From an uncultured Oscillibacter sp. (GTDB lineage: Bacteria; Bacillota; Clostridia; Oscillospirales; Oscillospiraceae): 61,558 bases of DNA. This document shows, piece after piece, positions 38,879-47,798 of the stretch. The notes beneath the pieces were generated by a model that saw nothing but the letters and a program-made list of their open reading frames with translations, was not told the DNA's origin and made no database searches. The DNA is taken from the NCBI GenBank assembly GCA_910588175.1, contig CAJUQQ010000008.1, positions 1-61,558 on the forward strand, in the 5' to 3' direction. The first letter of the stretch is position 1. Each line of letters starts with the position of its first letter. The position numbers were made by a program, and so were the translations under genes.

Positions 38879-40552
38879 TTAGAACAGGCCCGTAATCTTG
38901 CCGTTCTCATCCACGTCGATTTTCTCGGCGGCGGGGACCTTGGGCAGGCCCGGCATGGTCATGATGTCCCCGGTGAGGGCCACCAGGAAGCCCGCCCCGG
39001 CGCTTACCTTCAGGTTCCGCACCGTGATGGTGAAACCCTTGGGGGCTCCCAGCAAGGCCGGGTCGTCGGAAAAGCTGTACTGGGTCTTCGCCATGCAGAC
39101 GGGGAGCTTGCCGAAGCCCAGGGCCTCCAGCTCCGTGAGCTGCTTCTTGGCGGCAGGGGTCAGGACGGCCCCGTCGGCGTGGTAGACCTTTTGGGCGATG
39201 TCGTTGATCTTCTTTTCGATGGAGTCCTCGGCGTCATAGGCAAACCGGAAGTCACCCGGCTCCTGGCAGAGGCGGAGCACCTCCTCCGCCAGGGCCGTAC
39301 CGCCCTCGCCGCCCTTGGCCCAGACCTCGCTGAGGGCCGCGTTCACGCCCAGGGCCCGGCACTTGTCCTCCACCAGCTTCAGCTCGGCGGCGGTATCCGT
39401 GGGGAAGGCGTTGATGGCCACGACGCAGGGCAGGCCGTAGACGTTTTTGATGTTGTCCACGTGCTGGAGGAGGTTGGGAAGCCCCTTCTCCAGGGCCTCC
39501 AGATTCTCGGCGTTCAGCTCCGCCTTGGGGACGCCGCCGTGGTTTTTCAGCGCCCGGACGGTGGCCACCACCACCACGGCGGAGGGCTTGAGGCCCGCCA
39601 GGCGGCACTTGATGTCCAGGAACTTCTCCGCCCCCAGGTCCGCGCCAAAGCCAGCCTCGGTGACGGCGTAGTCCGCCAGGCGCATGGCCAGCCGCGTGGC
39701 CATGACGGAGTTGCAGCCGTGGGCGATGTTGGCGAAGGGCCCGCCGTGGATAAAGGCGGGGGTGCCCTCCAGAGTCTGGACCAGGTTGGGCTTGAGGGCG
39801 TCCTTCAAGAGGGCCGCCATGGCCCCCTCGGCTTTCAGGTCGTGGGCGGTGACGGGCTTGCCGTCGTAGGTGTAGGCCACCACCATCCGGCCAAGGCGCT
39901 CTTTCAGGTCCAGAATGCCGCTGGAAAGGCACAGCACCGCCATAATCTCGCTGGCTACCGTGATGTCAAAGCCGTCCTCCCGGGGGACGCCCTGCATCCG
40001 GCCCCCCAGGCCGTCCACAATATTGCGAAGCTGGCGGTCATTCATGTCCACGCAGCGCTTCCAGGTGATTTTCTTCACGTCGATTCCCAGGGCGTTCCCC
40101 TGCTGGATGTGGTTGTCCAGCATGGCGGCGCAGAGGTTGTTGGCCGCGCCGATGGCGTGGAAATCCCCGGTGAAGTGGAGGTTGATGTCCTCCATGGGCA
40201 CCACCTGGGCATAGCCTCCCCCGGCCGCGCCGCCCTTCACGCCGAAGACGGGGCCCAGGGAGGGCTCCCGCAGGGCCACCAGGGCGTTTTTCCCCAGGCG
40301 GCGGAGGGCGTCGGCCAGGCCCACGGTGGTGGTGGTTTTGCCCTCCCCGGCGGGGGTGGGGTTGATGGCGGTGACGAGAATCAGCTTTCCGTCGCCCCGC
40401 TGGCTCTCCCGGAGGAGGCGGGGGTCCACCTTGGCCTTGTAGTTTCCATAGAGCTCCAGATACCGGGGGTCCACCCCGGCGGCGGCGGCAATCTCCGGGA
40501 TGGGACGCATTTGACAGGACTGGGCGATTTCGATATCGGACGGAACGTGCAT
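38879..40552 (-). CDS. fhs: Formate-tetrahydrofolate ligase
   Basis: A 557-residue enzyme that joins formate to tetrahydrofolate using ATP, feeding one-carbon metabolism. The P-loop is PTPAGEGKTTTTVGL (about 65-79). Other family motifs are REPSLGPVFGVKGGAAGGGY and the C-terminal GAGFLVALTGDIMTMPGLP. Length is typical. A strong AAAGGAGGG site precedes the ATG. Its pairing with an FNT channel links formate uptake to folate. Confidence 0.97.
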   Translation of the reverse strand: MHVPSDIEIAQSCQMRPIPEIAAAAGVDPRYLELYGNYKAKVDPRLLRESQRGDGKLILVTAINPTPAGEGKTTTTVGLADALRRLGKNALVALREPSLGPVFGVKGGAAGGGYAQVVPMEDINLHFTGDFHAIGAANNLCAAMLDNHIQQGNALGIDVKKITWKRCVDMNDRQLRNIVDGLGGRMQGVPREDGFDITVASEIMAVLCLSSGILDLKERLGRMVVAYTYDGKPVTAHDLKAEGAMAALLKDALKPNLVQTLEGTPAFIHGGPFANIAHGCNSVMATRLAMRLADYAVTEAGFGADLGAEKFLDIKCRLAGLKPSAVVVVATVRALKNHGGVPKAELNAENLEALEKGLPNLLQHVDNIKNVYGLPCVVAINAFPTDTAAELKLVEDKCRALGVNAALSEVWAKGGEGGTALAEEVLRLCQEPGDFRFAYDAEDSIEKKINDIAQKVYHADGAVLTPAAKKQLTELEALGFGKLPVCMAKTQYSFSDDPALLGAPKGFTITVRNLKVSAGAGFLVALTGDIMTMPGLPKVPAAEKIDVDENGKITGLF

Positions 40553-40756
40553 GGCGGGGCCCTCCTTTGTGTGATTTGAAAAATAAAGGTATGACTTATT
40601 TTGGACAGAATGATGATATCATACTCGGAGGGGAAAGGGAAGTGGAAGATTCCACAAGGAAAAGGGATTGTTTTTTGCCGGATTCTATGTTATGGTAAAC
40701 GTAAGGTGCCGAAGGGCGGGGCGGTTGGCCACATCCTCCGAAAGGAGGTGGAGCCG

Positions 40757-40834
40757 ATGCGTGTTACGTTACATATTGGGATCTATACGATCACAATTAC
40801 TGTAAAACGCAGAAACCGCCACCCCGGCAGGTGA
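40757..40834 (+). CDS. 25-residue micropeptide with its own terminator
   Basis: The peptide MRVTLHIGIYTITITVKR continues with a basic tail (RNRHPGR). Alternating hydrophobic and polar residues suggest a beta strand rather than a membrane helix. A very strong AAAGGAGGTGG site lies 7 nt upstream. The stop codon lies inside a terminator hairpin, so the transcript is short and dedicated. 40553-40756 holds no other gene. Role unknown; regulatory peptide or type I toxin are possibilities without direct support. Confidence 0.6.
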   Translation: MRVTLHIGIYTITITVKRRNRHPGR

Positions 40835-40842
40835 CGGTTTCT
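40811..40842 (+). terminator. Terminator overlapping the micropeptide's 3' end
   Basis: AGAAACCG(c)CACC (40811-40823) pairs with GGTG(a)CGGTTTCT (40830-40842); TATTCCT follows. Confidence 0.7.
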
Positions 40843-40969
40843 ATTCCTGAATAGAAGCTAGTAAACTCGGGCCAACCGCTCCGCGGCGCCTTTGACAATA
40901 GTATATCCCGGATGAGGGGTATTGTCAAGCCTCGGACGGGGCGGATATAAAGGTATAGGAGGGTGAACG

Positions 40970-41464
40970 ATGGAGCTCAGTGTGAATGGGCGGCAGCGGC
41001 GGGCCGCGCAGGTGTCAAAAGCAGCGCCCCAGGCGGAGAAAAAGCCCGCCGGAGCGGGCGTGGGTTCGGTGAAACCCAGGACCGATAAGGCCGCTTGGTC
41101 CCAGGCGGCGTTGTCCTTCCTCCAGGAGGTCAACCGCCAGGACATGGAAAGGCAGAGGAAGCTGCTGGAGGCCAGGCAGCGGAACAGCGGTGACCTGGAG
41201 ATGCTGTCCAAGTCCCTGAAAACCATGGAGAAGTGCCGGATCATTGCCTCCCGCATCATGAAGGGCGACAAGGTGCCGCCCCAGGACGAGCAGTTCCTCA
41301 TGGAGGCCGACCCGGACGGCTATAAGCTGGCCATCGCCTGCCGGGCGCCCAAGGAGAAGCCCAAGGAATGGGAATCCGTTTTGGAGGAAGAGCGGGAGGG
41401 CTCCGATTCCGGCGGCGAGACGGCGGAGACCGTGGAATCCGGCGGGGAAGCGGCGGAGTGCTGA
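40970..41464 (+). CDS. Hypothetical soluble protein, coiled-coil centre
   Basis: A 164-residue protein. It has a basic, Ala/Lys-rich N-terminus (1-45), a helical centre (about 48-125: FLQEVNRQDMERQRKLLEAR... KSLKTMEKCRIIASRIMKG) and a Glu/Gly/Ser-rich C-terminal tail. No family is recognised. An AGGAGGG site precedes it. It lies beside the signalling and flagellar operons but has no motif of either. A small hairpin (ggcggcggg...cccgccgcc, 41477-41503) follows its stop. Confidence 0.6.
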   Translation: MELSVNGRQRRAAQVSKAAPQAEKKPAGAGVGSVKPRTDKAAWSQAALSFLQEVNRQDMERQRKLLEARQRNSGDLEMLSKSLKTMEKCRIIASRIMKGDKVPPQDEQFLMEADPDGYKLAIACRAPKEKPKEWESVLEEEREGSDSGGETAETVESGGEAAEC

Positions 41465-41513
41465 AGGATGGAACAAGGCGGCGGGGAATTCCCCGCCGCC
41501 TTTTCACGCCGCC

Positions 41514-44072
41514 TTAACGGTGCTCATGGATGAACTTTTCCAGAAGCCGGGCAATCTCCCGGATGTCAATGGGCTTGGCTACGTGGGCGTTCATGCCCGC
41601 GTCCAGGCATTTTTTGATGTCCTCGGAGAAGGCGTCGGCGGTCATGGCGATGATGGGGATGTCCTTGTCGGGCCTGTCCAACCCGCGGATGGCCTCCGTA
41701 GCCTCATAGCCCGTCATCACGGGCATTCTCAGGTCCATCAGAATCGCGTCGTAGAAGCCCGCGGGAGACGCCTCAAACTTTTCCACGCAGATGCGGCCGT
41801 TTTCCGCCCAGTCCAGTTCCATCCCCAGGTCGGAGAGGAGCTCGTTGGCAATCTCCCAGTTCAGGTCGTTGTCCTCCGCCAGAAGAATGTGACAGCCGGT
41901 GAAATCCGCGCATTTCTCCTCTGGCTGAAGTGTTTCGGCAGCGCCGGCGGCGCTGATGAAGGGCTTCAAGCCATAGAAGAGGGTGGAGCGGAACAGGGGT
42001 TTGGAGATGAAGCCGGTGATGCCGGCCTCCTTGGCCTCTTTTTCAATCTCGCTCCAGTCATAGGCGGAGATCAGCATGATGGGGGTTTCACTGCCGAAGC
42101 GGCGGCGGATCTCCTTGGCGGCAGTGATGCCGTCCATATCCGGCAGCTTCCAGTCCAGGAGGATGATGTGGTAGTGGTCCTGAAGCTTGGCCCGGTGCTC
42201 CAGCATTTCCAGGGCCTTTTCCGCGTTCAGGGTCCAGTCGGCCTTGACGCCGATGGATTTCAGAGAGGCGGTGGTGCTCTCGCAGAGCTGCTGGTCGTCG
42301 TCCACCACCAGGATGTTCCACTCGGGGAGAATCATCTCCTCCTCGGTGGCTTCGGCCCGCTGGAGGTCCAGAGTGACGTGGAACTCACTGCCCTGGCCCA
42401 GCTCGCTTTCCACCTCGATGGTCCCCCCCATGGTGTCCACAATGTACTTGGTAATGGCCATGCCCAGGCCGGAGCCTTCGGTCCGGCGGACCCGGGCGCT
42501 GTCCTCCCGGACGAAGGACTCGAAGATTTTCTCCTTGATTTCCGGGGTCATGCCGATGCCGTTGTCTTTGACAATGATGTGGGTGCGGACATAATCCTCT
42601 CCCTTGGGGGAGCTCTCCTCATAGAGGGAGACCTGGATCAGGCCGCCGTCGGGGGTGAATTTCAGGGCGTTGCCCAGGATGTTCAGAAGGACCTGGTTCA
42701 GCCGCACGCTGTCGCAGCAGACGTTTTCCGTGGAGATGTCGTGAATGAACACGCCAAACTGCTGATGCTTGGACCGGACCTGGGGCTGGGCGATGCTGAC
42801 GATGCTGTCCATCACCTCCCGGAGGGAGATCTGGTCCATGTTCAGCGTCAGCTTGCCGCTTTCGATTTTGCTCATGTCCAGCACGTCGTTGATGAGTCCC
42901 AGGAGGTGGCGGCTGGAGAGGGTAATCTTTTTCAGGCAGTTCTGGACCTGCTGCTTGTCGTCGATGTTTGCCGTGGCGATGGCCGTCATTCCCACAATGG
43001 CGTTCATGGGGGTTCGGATATCGTGGGACATGTTGGAGAGGAATTCGCTTTTGGCCTTGTTGGCGTGAACGGCTTCCTTCCGGGCCTTCTCCAGCTCCTC
43101 CATCTGCTCCCGGAGGAGCCGGAAGTACTGCCAGAATACCAGCATCAGGGCCGCCAGAACCACGGCGCAGCCCAGGAAGACCAGATACAGCCAGGCGTGA
43201 CTGAGGTCGCTGACGGCCTGATCCAGCTCGCCGTAGGGCAGCACCGTGACCAGATACCACTCGGAATAGGGCAGCTTGTTGCATTGGAGGTGCCGCCGCT
43301 CGCTGCCGAAGACCATGAGGGTGGAGTAATCCTCGCCTTTATCCATGGCGGCCTCCAGCTCCCGGATGTACTGCTCCCCGCTCTCTCCCTGCCCTTCAAA
43401 GAGCGCCTGGATGCGCTCGAAATAGTTCTCCCGGAAGGCGTCCCCGCTGCGGATGACAAAAGACCCGTCCCGGCGGATGATGTGGGAATAGACCAGGGAG
43501 TTCTCACTGTACAAAGAGAGGGTTTCGGCGATGTAGTCGGCGGGGAGGCTGGCCACCAGGGCGGTGGAGAGCGTCCCGTCCGACATGCGGTACTCGGCGG
43601 AGACGCCCAGGAGCACGTCCCTCTGCCCCGTGGCGATGGAGGCCACGGCCACCTTCTTGTCCCCGTTGTTCATGGAGGTCAGGAAGGATTCCGGGTCCGC
43701 CAGGACCGGCTCCTCGCCGTAGATCATGTCAAATTCGCCGCTGGGGGAGTAATAGGCCAGAGCCACAAAATCCCGGGCCTTGGCGTTGCGGGCCAGCTCC
43801 GCCCGCAGGGAGGAGGGGGAGGCGCTGCCCGGGGGAATGCTCCCCACCAGGGAATCCACCTGGGCCAGACGCAGTTCAATGGTGGTGGCGAAGTGCTGGG
43901 TGACCTTCTCCCCCATGCCGGTCATGTAGGTGGTGCCCACGGCGCTGATGGTCTCAGAGCTTTTCCCACTCATAAAGAAGGCCAGAAAGGAGAAGATGCA
44001 CACCGTCAGCAGGAGAACCAGCGCCAGGCTGACGGTGAGAAAGCGGGTGGCGCTGTTCAGCAGTTTTTTCAT
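41514..44072 (-). CDS. Hybrid sensor histidine kinase with two receiver domains
   Basis: An 852-residue membrane kinase. TM1 (about 11-34), an extracytoplasmic Cache-like sensor (about 35-290) and TM2 (about 294-316) precede a HisKA domain with phospho-acceptor H350 (SNMSHDIRTPMN) and an HATPase domain (N, G1, G2 boxes in IVKDNGIGM and GSGLGMAITKYIV). Two receivers follow: WNILVVDDD...ILLDWKLPDMDG and HILLAEDN...ILMDLRMPVMTG. It lacks its own Hpt, but the upstream gene encodes one and overlaps it by 4 bp. This forms a His-Asp-His-Asp phosphorelay. Confidence 0.93.
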   Translation of the reverse strand: MKKLLNSATRFLTVSLALVLLLTVCIFSFLAFFMSGKSSETISAVGTTYMTGMGEKVTQHFATTIELRLAQVDSLVGSIPPGSASPSSLRAELARNAKARDFVALAYYSPSGEFDMIYGEEPVLADPESFLTSMNNGDKKVAVASIATGQRDVLLGVSAEYRMSDGTLSTALVASLPADYIAETLSLYSENSLVYSHIIRRDGSFVIRSGDAFRENYFERIQALFEGQGESGEQYIRELEAAMDKGEDYSTLMVFGSERRHLQCNKLPYSEWYLVTVLPYGELDQAVSDLSHAWLYLVFLGCAVVLAALMLVFWQYFRLLREQMEELEKARKEAVHANKAKSEFLSNMSHDIRTPMNAIVGMTAIATANIDDKQQVQNCLKKITLSSRHLLGLINDVLDMSKIESGKLTLNMDQISLREVMDSIVSIAQPQVRSKHQQFGVFIHDISTENVCCDSVRLNQVLLNILGNALKFTPDGGLIQVSLYEESSPKGEDYVRTHIIVKDNGIGMTPEIKEKIFESFVREDSARVRRTEGSGLGMAITKYIVDTMGGTIEVESELGQGSEFHVTLDLQRAEATEEEMILPEWNILVVDDDQQLCESTTASLKSIGVKADWTLNAEKALEMLEHRAKLQDHYHIILLDWKLPDMDGITAAKEIRRRFGSETPIMLISAYDWSEIEKEAKEAGITGFISKPLFRSTLFYGLKPFISAAGAAETLQPEEKCADFTGCHILLAEDNDLNWEIANELLSDLGMELDWAENGRICVEKFEASPAGFYDAILMDLRMPVMTGYEATEAIRGLDRPDKDIPIIAMTADAFSEDIKKCLDAGMNAHVAKPIDIREIARLLEKFIHEHR

Positions 44073-44431
44073 CCTGCGCTCTCTTTCTGGAAGGCTTGGA
44101 TGGCGGATACGGTCAGCTGGTAATCCGCCGCCACCTCCTCCGCCAGGTTGTCGGCCTCCGGGGTATAGCCGTTTCGCAGGGATTCGCAGAGCCGGCTGCT
44201 GGAGGACTGGAGCTTGTCAATGCTCAGATTTTGGCAGACGCCCTTGATGGTGTGGGCGGCCCGGAAGGCCTCGGGGTAGTTCTTCTCCTCCAGGGAGCGG
44301 CAGAGAAGGTGATAGCTGCCGTCGTCCAGGAATTTCAGGACGAATTTTTGCACCAGCCGCTCGCTTCGCAGACGGCCGATGGCGTCCTCATAGTTTCCGC
44401 CCATGGCGGCGTAGCATTCCTGCAGGGTCAT
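44069..44431 (-). CDS. Histidine phosphotransfer (Hpt) protein
   Basis: A 120-residue four-helix Hpt protein with phospho-histidine in AAHTIKGVCQNL (about residues 58-69). It would shuttle phosphate from the hybrid kinase receivers to the receiver of the cyclic di-GMP enzyme encoded upstream. The start follows AAGGAGG. It overlaps the kinase gene by 4 bp and lies 17 bp after the preceding gene. Confidence 0.93.
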   Translation of the reverse strand: MTLQECYAAMGGNYEDAIGRLRSERLVQKFVLKFLDDGSYHLLCRSLEEKNYPEAFRAAHTIKGVCQNLSIDKLQSSSSRLCESLRNGYTPEADNLAEEVAADYQLTVSAIQAFQKESAG

Positions 44432-44448
44432 ATATGCTCCTCCTTATC

Positions 44449-46536
44449 TTATACGTCTTCAGGCGCGTCCCCGCCGTCCTCAATGGGGGAGATGACGGAA
44501 AGGGTTTCCCGCATGGAGTCGTCGTAAAACCGGTAGTGCCCCCGGCCGCCGCGCTTGACGGTGTACAGGGCCGCGTCCGCCGCGTGGAACAAAACGTCAT
44601 AGCCGCCGGTGACGCGCTCCGTCAGGGCCACACCCATGCTGATGGAGAGGGGGAACTGCTCGAACTGGCCGCCAAGGGACTGGAAGATACGGGAGATTAC
44701 GGTTTCCACCTCGTCCTTGTACTCCAGGAAGATCAAAAATTCGTCCCCTCCCGCCCGGGCGGCAATGTCTCCGCCCCGGATGCACTGGCGGAGCTTCTCC
44801 GCCAGATGGACCAAAACCTGGTCCCCGAAGGAATGGCCGTAGGTGTCGTTGGCGGCCTTGAAGTGATCCAGGTCAAAGATGACCAGGGCGTAGGACGCAG
44901 CGGGCCGGGCCTCGATCCGCTCCAGGATGCGCTTTTTGGCGTAGGCGTGGTTCAAAAGCCCGGTGAGGGCGTCGTGGGAGGCCATGCGCTCCAGGGCGTT
45001 CAGCTTCATGCGGGAGTCGTGGATGTCCACGGCCTTGCCGATGGCGCCGGTGTAGCGGGGAGGCTCGTCGTTGGACCAGATGGCCCGGGCCACAATCTGG
45101 GTCCAGCGCCACTTACCTTTATAATTCAGCTTGCAGTCGTAGGTGACCACCGGCAGGTCCGGACTGGTGCTGCGCAGAACGTCGGTGAAGCTCTTGAGGT
45201 CAAAAGGATCGATGACAGCCTTGGCCTCGGGCTGGTGCAGGGGGTCCATGATGATCTCCTCCAGCCCCAGATGGTCCGCGCCCCAGGGGGACAGGGTGAT
45301 CATGGGCGGAGAGACAGTGTATTCAAACTGGATTTCCTTGCTCATGTCGGCGAAGAAGCTGTACTTTATCCGCTCGTGCTCCAACAGCTGGAGCGTCCGC
45401 TCGGAGGCGGTGAGCTCCTCGTGGCGGCGCATCTCCTGGGCCACGTTCCGCATCTCCCGCCGGTCCCGCTGGGCGACGGAGTTGCTGTTGTTCATCTGCG
45501 TGGGAATTTCGGGGGCCAGCTCCTCCAGGCACTCGATCAACAGGGGATTGAACGCGCCGCACTGCCCGGCCAGAATCATCTCCACCGCCTTTTCGTGGGA
45601 GAAGGAATCCTTGTAGCAGCGCTTGGAGGTCAGCGCGTCGTATACGTCCGCCAGGGCCACGATCTGGGCGGAGATGGGAATCTCGTCTCCCCGGAGCCCG
45701 TCGGGATAGCCCCGGCCGTCCCAGCGCTCGTGGTGCCAGCGGCAGATGTGGTAAGCCACCTTCACCAGGGGGTCGTCCTGGTGAATGGGGAGATTTTCCA
45801 GCATTTCCGCCCCGGCCAGGGAGTGGGTTTTCATGATGGCGAATTCCTCTTCGGTGAAGCGCCCGGGCTTGTTGAGGATTTTTTCGTCAATGGAGATCTT
45901 TCCGATGTCGTGCAGGGCGGAGGCCGTGCAGATCGTGGAGATGTCCGAGGGGGAGAGCTGGTAGCGGTCCGTCTTTTGCATCAGGTGGTTCAGCATCAGT
46001 TCCGTCAGCGTGCGGACGTTGAGGACGTGGAGGCCGCTCTCTCCGTTGCGGAACTCCACGATGTGGCTGAGGATGTCAATAAGCAGGCTGCTGCGCTGCT
46101 CGTTTTCGTAGATCTGGTCCGCCACCATGTTGGCCAGGCGCTTCTGCTTGGCGTAGAGCATAATGGTGTTGACCACCCGGCGGTGGACGATCAGCGCGTC
46201 GAAGGGCCGGGAGATGAAGTCGGTGACGCCCAGCTCATAGGCCCGCTCGATGTGGCTGGAGCCGGACTCGGCGGAAATCATGATGACGGGGACATCCTCA
46301 ATCCAGTGGTTTTCCCCCATAACCTGCAAAACGCCGAAGCCGTCCATCTCGGGCATGACGATGTCCAGCAGGACCAGGGAGATTTCAGACCCGCGCTGCT
46401 GGAGAAGCCCCACACCCTGGAGACCGTTCTCCGCCTCAATGATCTCGTACTCGTCGTCCAGCATGTCGGCCAGGATGGCGCGGTTCAGCTCGGAGTCGTC
46501 CACGATCAAAATTTTCTGTTTTTGCTCTGTACTCAA
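44449..46536 (-). CDS. Response regulator with HD-GYP and GGDEF domains (cyclic di-GMP turnover)
   Basis: A 695-residue protein. Receiver (about 8-125; phospho-acceptor D58 in LVLLDIVMPEMDG), HD-GYP phosphodiesterase (about 150-340; HD at 209-210, HHE at 268-270, DGRGYP at 273-278), PAS-like region (about 395-510) and GGDEF cyclase (about 520-680; GGDEF at 596-600 with inhibitory RxxD site RGGD at 587-590). Both catalytic motifs are intact, so it could make and break cyclic di-GMP. It starts at TTG (46536) after GGAAGTGAG. First gene of the phosphorelay operon and divergent from the flagellar operon. Confidence 0.93.
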   Translation of the reverse strand: MSTEQKQKILIVDDSELNRAILADMLDDEYEIIEAENGLQGVGLLQQRGSEISLVLLDIVMPEMDGFGVLQVMGENHWIEDVPVIMISAESGSSHIERAYELGVTDFISRPFDALIVHRRVVNTIMLYAKQKRLANMVADQIYENEQRSSLLIDILSHIVEFRNGESGLHVLNVRTLTELMLNHLMQKTDRYQLSPSDISTICTASALHDIGKISIDEKILNKPGRFTEEEFAIMKTHSLAGAEMLENLPIHQDDPLVKVAYHICRWHHERWDGRGYPDGLRGDEIPISAQIVALADVYDALTSKRCYKDSFSHEKAVEMILAGQCGAFNPLLIECLEELAPEIPTQMNNSNSVAQRDRREMRNVAQEMRRHEELTASERTLQLLEHERIKYSFFADMSKEIQFEYTVSPPMITLSPWGADHLGLEEIIMDPLHQPEAKAVIDPFDLKSFTDVLRSTSPDLPVVTYDCKLNYKGKWRWTQIVARAIWSNDEPPRYTGAIGKAVDIHDSRMKLNALERMASHDALTGLLNHAYAKKRILERIEARPAASYALVIFDLDHFKAANDTYGHSFGDQVLVHLAEKLRQCIRGGDIAARAGGDEFLIFLEYKDEVETVISRIFQSLGGQFEQFPLSISMGVALTERVTGGYDVLFHAADAALYTVKRGGRGHYRFYDDSMRETLSVISPIEDGGDAPEDV

Positions 46537-46643
46537 AAAGGCTCACTTCCTTGTTTTGGGTTCATAAAAGGGCGGGCGGCAGGGCCCGCCGGAAGCGCCC
46601 CCCAAAGGAGGGGGACAGCAAACGCCAATTTTACATCATGCTG

Positions 46644-46672
46644 ATTTTACCACAGGTGATTGAAAATAGCAA
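46644..46672 (-). promoter_or_regulatory. Promoter of the phosphorelay operon
   Basis: Minus strand TTGCTA (46672-46667), 17-bp spacer, TAAAAT (46649-46644). The leader of about 100 nt contains a GC hairpin near 46573-46605. Confidence 0.6.
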
Positions 46673-46908
46673 GAACGAACCGAGGAGAAGAGAAGGAAAG
46701 AACCGTCATTTTTTCTCTTTTCCAAAACAGGGTGCGATTTGCCCCTTTAGACAAAAATAGATAAAATAGTGACAAAAAAACTGTAACAGGCGTCAAGAGG
46801 GCGGATTCGGGGACCAACAGGAACGGCGATTTTTGGATAATGCGGCAAAATCAGCGAAAAAAGTGGGGTATTTCTCAGAAATGGAAGATGTGTCCGGCAA
46901 AAAAATAC

Positions 46909-46937
46909 TTGATTTTTCCGGAAGAATAGTTCATAAT
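46909..46937 (+). promoter_or_regulatory. Candidate promoter of the flagellar operon
   Basis: TTGATT (46909-46914), 17-bp spacer, CATAAT (46932-46937). The transcript would have a leader of nearly 300 nt before flgB. No sigma-D motif is seen nearby. 46673-46908 is AT-rich and holds no credible gene. Confidence 0.55.
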
Positions 46938-47106
46938 GGGTTTTACCCGACCAGACGGAGCGGGCAAATGTGTTGCAAAACGCACTTATTGGCCGCAAAA
47001 ACTGGGGAGAAAAACGGCAGATGGGGTGAATTTTGTCTCCAAGCCGGTCCGGCGGCATGAAACCGTCCGCCGCCGAATAGGATGGAAAGCCGTTTTCATA
47101 ACCGCA

Positions 47107-47208
47107 GCAAACGCGCGGCGGGCGAGACAGCCCGGGCGCTTGCCATAGCGGGCGGAGCCTCCCGCGCCGTTTCCCCCGCCGGGGGAGCGCGGGCCTTTGG
47201 CCTCCGCC
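47107..47208 (+). promoter_or_regulatory. Structured leader of the flagellar operon
   Basis: Hairpin 1: GCAA, GCGC and GGGC (47107-47123) pair with GCCC, GCGC and TTGC (47130-47143). Domain 2: GGCGGAG (47151-47157) pairs with CTCCGCC (47202-47208) and encloses CCCGCGC/GCGCGGG (47161-67, 47187-93), itself enclosing CCCCC/GGGGG (47173-77, 47181-85). It ends 31 bp before flgB. No known riboswitch core was recognised. Confidence 0.6.
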
Positions 47209-47238
47209 GGGACGCGATTACGATTGGAGAGTGAACGC

Positions 47239-47625
47239 ATGGATTTTCTGTCGAGCAATTCTTTTCTGATGCTGGAAAAATCCCTGGGCTACCTGTGGAC
47301 CAAGCAGGCCGCCATCGCGGACAATATTACCAACGCCGAGACCCCCGGCTATAAGGAAAAGGTGGTCACCTTCGAGGAGGGCCTGAAGAGCAAGCTGCTG
47401 ATGGCCTCCCGGGGGTCCTCGCCGGTGAAGGCCATGCGCCAGGTGTTGGAGGGAAGCCCCTTCAGCGTGACGGAGCAGACGGTCCAGACCCGGATGGACG
47501 ACAACGGCGTCAACGTCACCGCCCAGGCGGCGGAGGCAATCCGCAACGCCTATCAAATGCGCTACGTGATGAGCTCCATCAACACGGAGCTCTCTATCCT
47601 GAACTCCGCCATCCGCGGACAGTAA
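47239..47625 (+). CDS. flgB: Flagellar basal-body rod protein FlgB
   Basis: A 128-residue proximal rod subunit. The N-terminal helix and AIADNITNAETPGYKEKVV (about 24-42) are the rod/hook family signature. The C-terminal helix (NAYQMRYVMSSINTELSILNSAI) completes the coiled coil. ATG at 47239 follows GGAGAG. It is the first gene of the operon. Confidence 0.95.
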   Translation: MDFLSSNSFLMLEKSLGYLWTKQAAIADNITNAETPGYKEKVVTFEEGLKSKLLMASRGSSPVKAMRQVLEGSPFSVTEQTVQTRMDDNGVNVTAQAAEAIRNAYQMRYVMSSINTELSILNSAIRGQ

Positions 47626-47630
47626 GCCAA

Positions 47631-47666
47631 AGCGCGCCGGCCGGCGTGGGGCCCGGACGCTTTTTC
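47631..47666 (+). terminator. Possible attenuator between flgB and flgC
   Basis: GC-rich folded segment (AGCG...CGCT closing stem, 47631-47661, with inner CGCCGGCCGGCG) followed by TTTTTC. It may reduce transcription beyond flgB. The rest of the 173-bp gap holds a small CCGCC/GGCGG hairpin and no gene. Confidence 0.4.
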
Positions 47667-47798
47667 ACTTCACATTATTAATGTCAATGGCACGCAGGTT
47701 CCGCCGGAGGGCGGAATAAACGATTACGGGGCCGGTATTGCCGGTCCCGCGCAGAACTGCCGGGAAGATAACCGGCGGGGAATGGGAGAATTTGAACT

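Noticed and set aside
46833..47060. 75-codon frame upstream of flgB
   Set aside because: It overlaps the predicted promoter and leader, has no ribosome site and no protein-like pattern.
47107..47208. Cyclic di-GMP riboswitch in the flagellar leader
   Set aside because: The conserved aptamer core (GGGCAAACC-like and ACGCAAAGCC-like elements) is not present, although the region is structured.
46909..47238. Sigma-D (FliA-type) promoter for the flagellar operon
   Set aside because: No TAAA...GCCGATAA-like pair with proper spacing was found; a sigma-A-like pair fits better.
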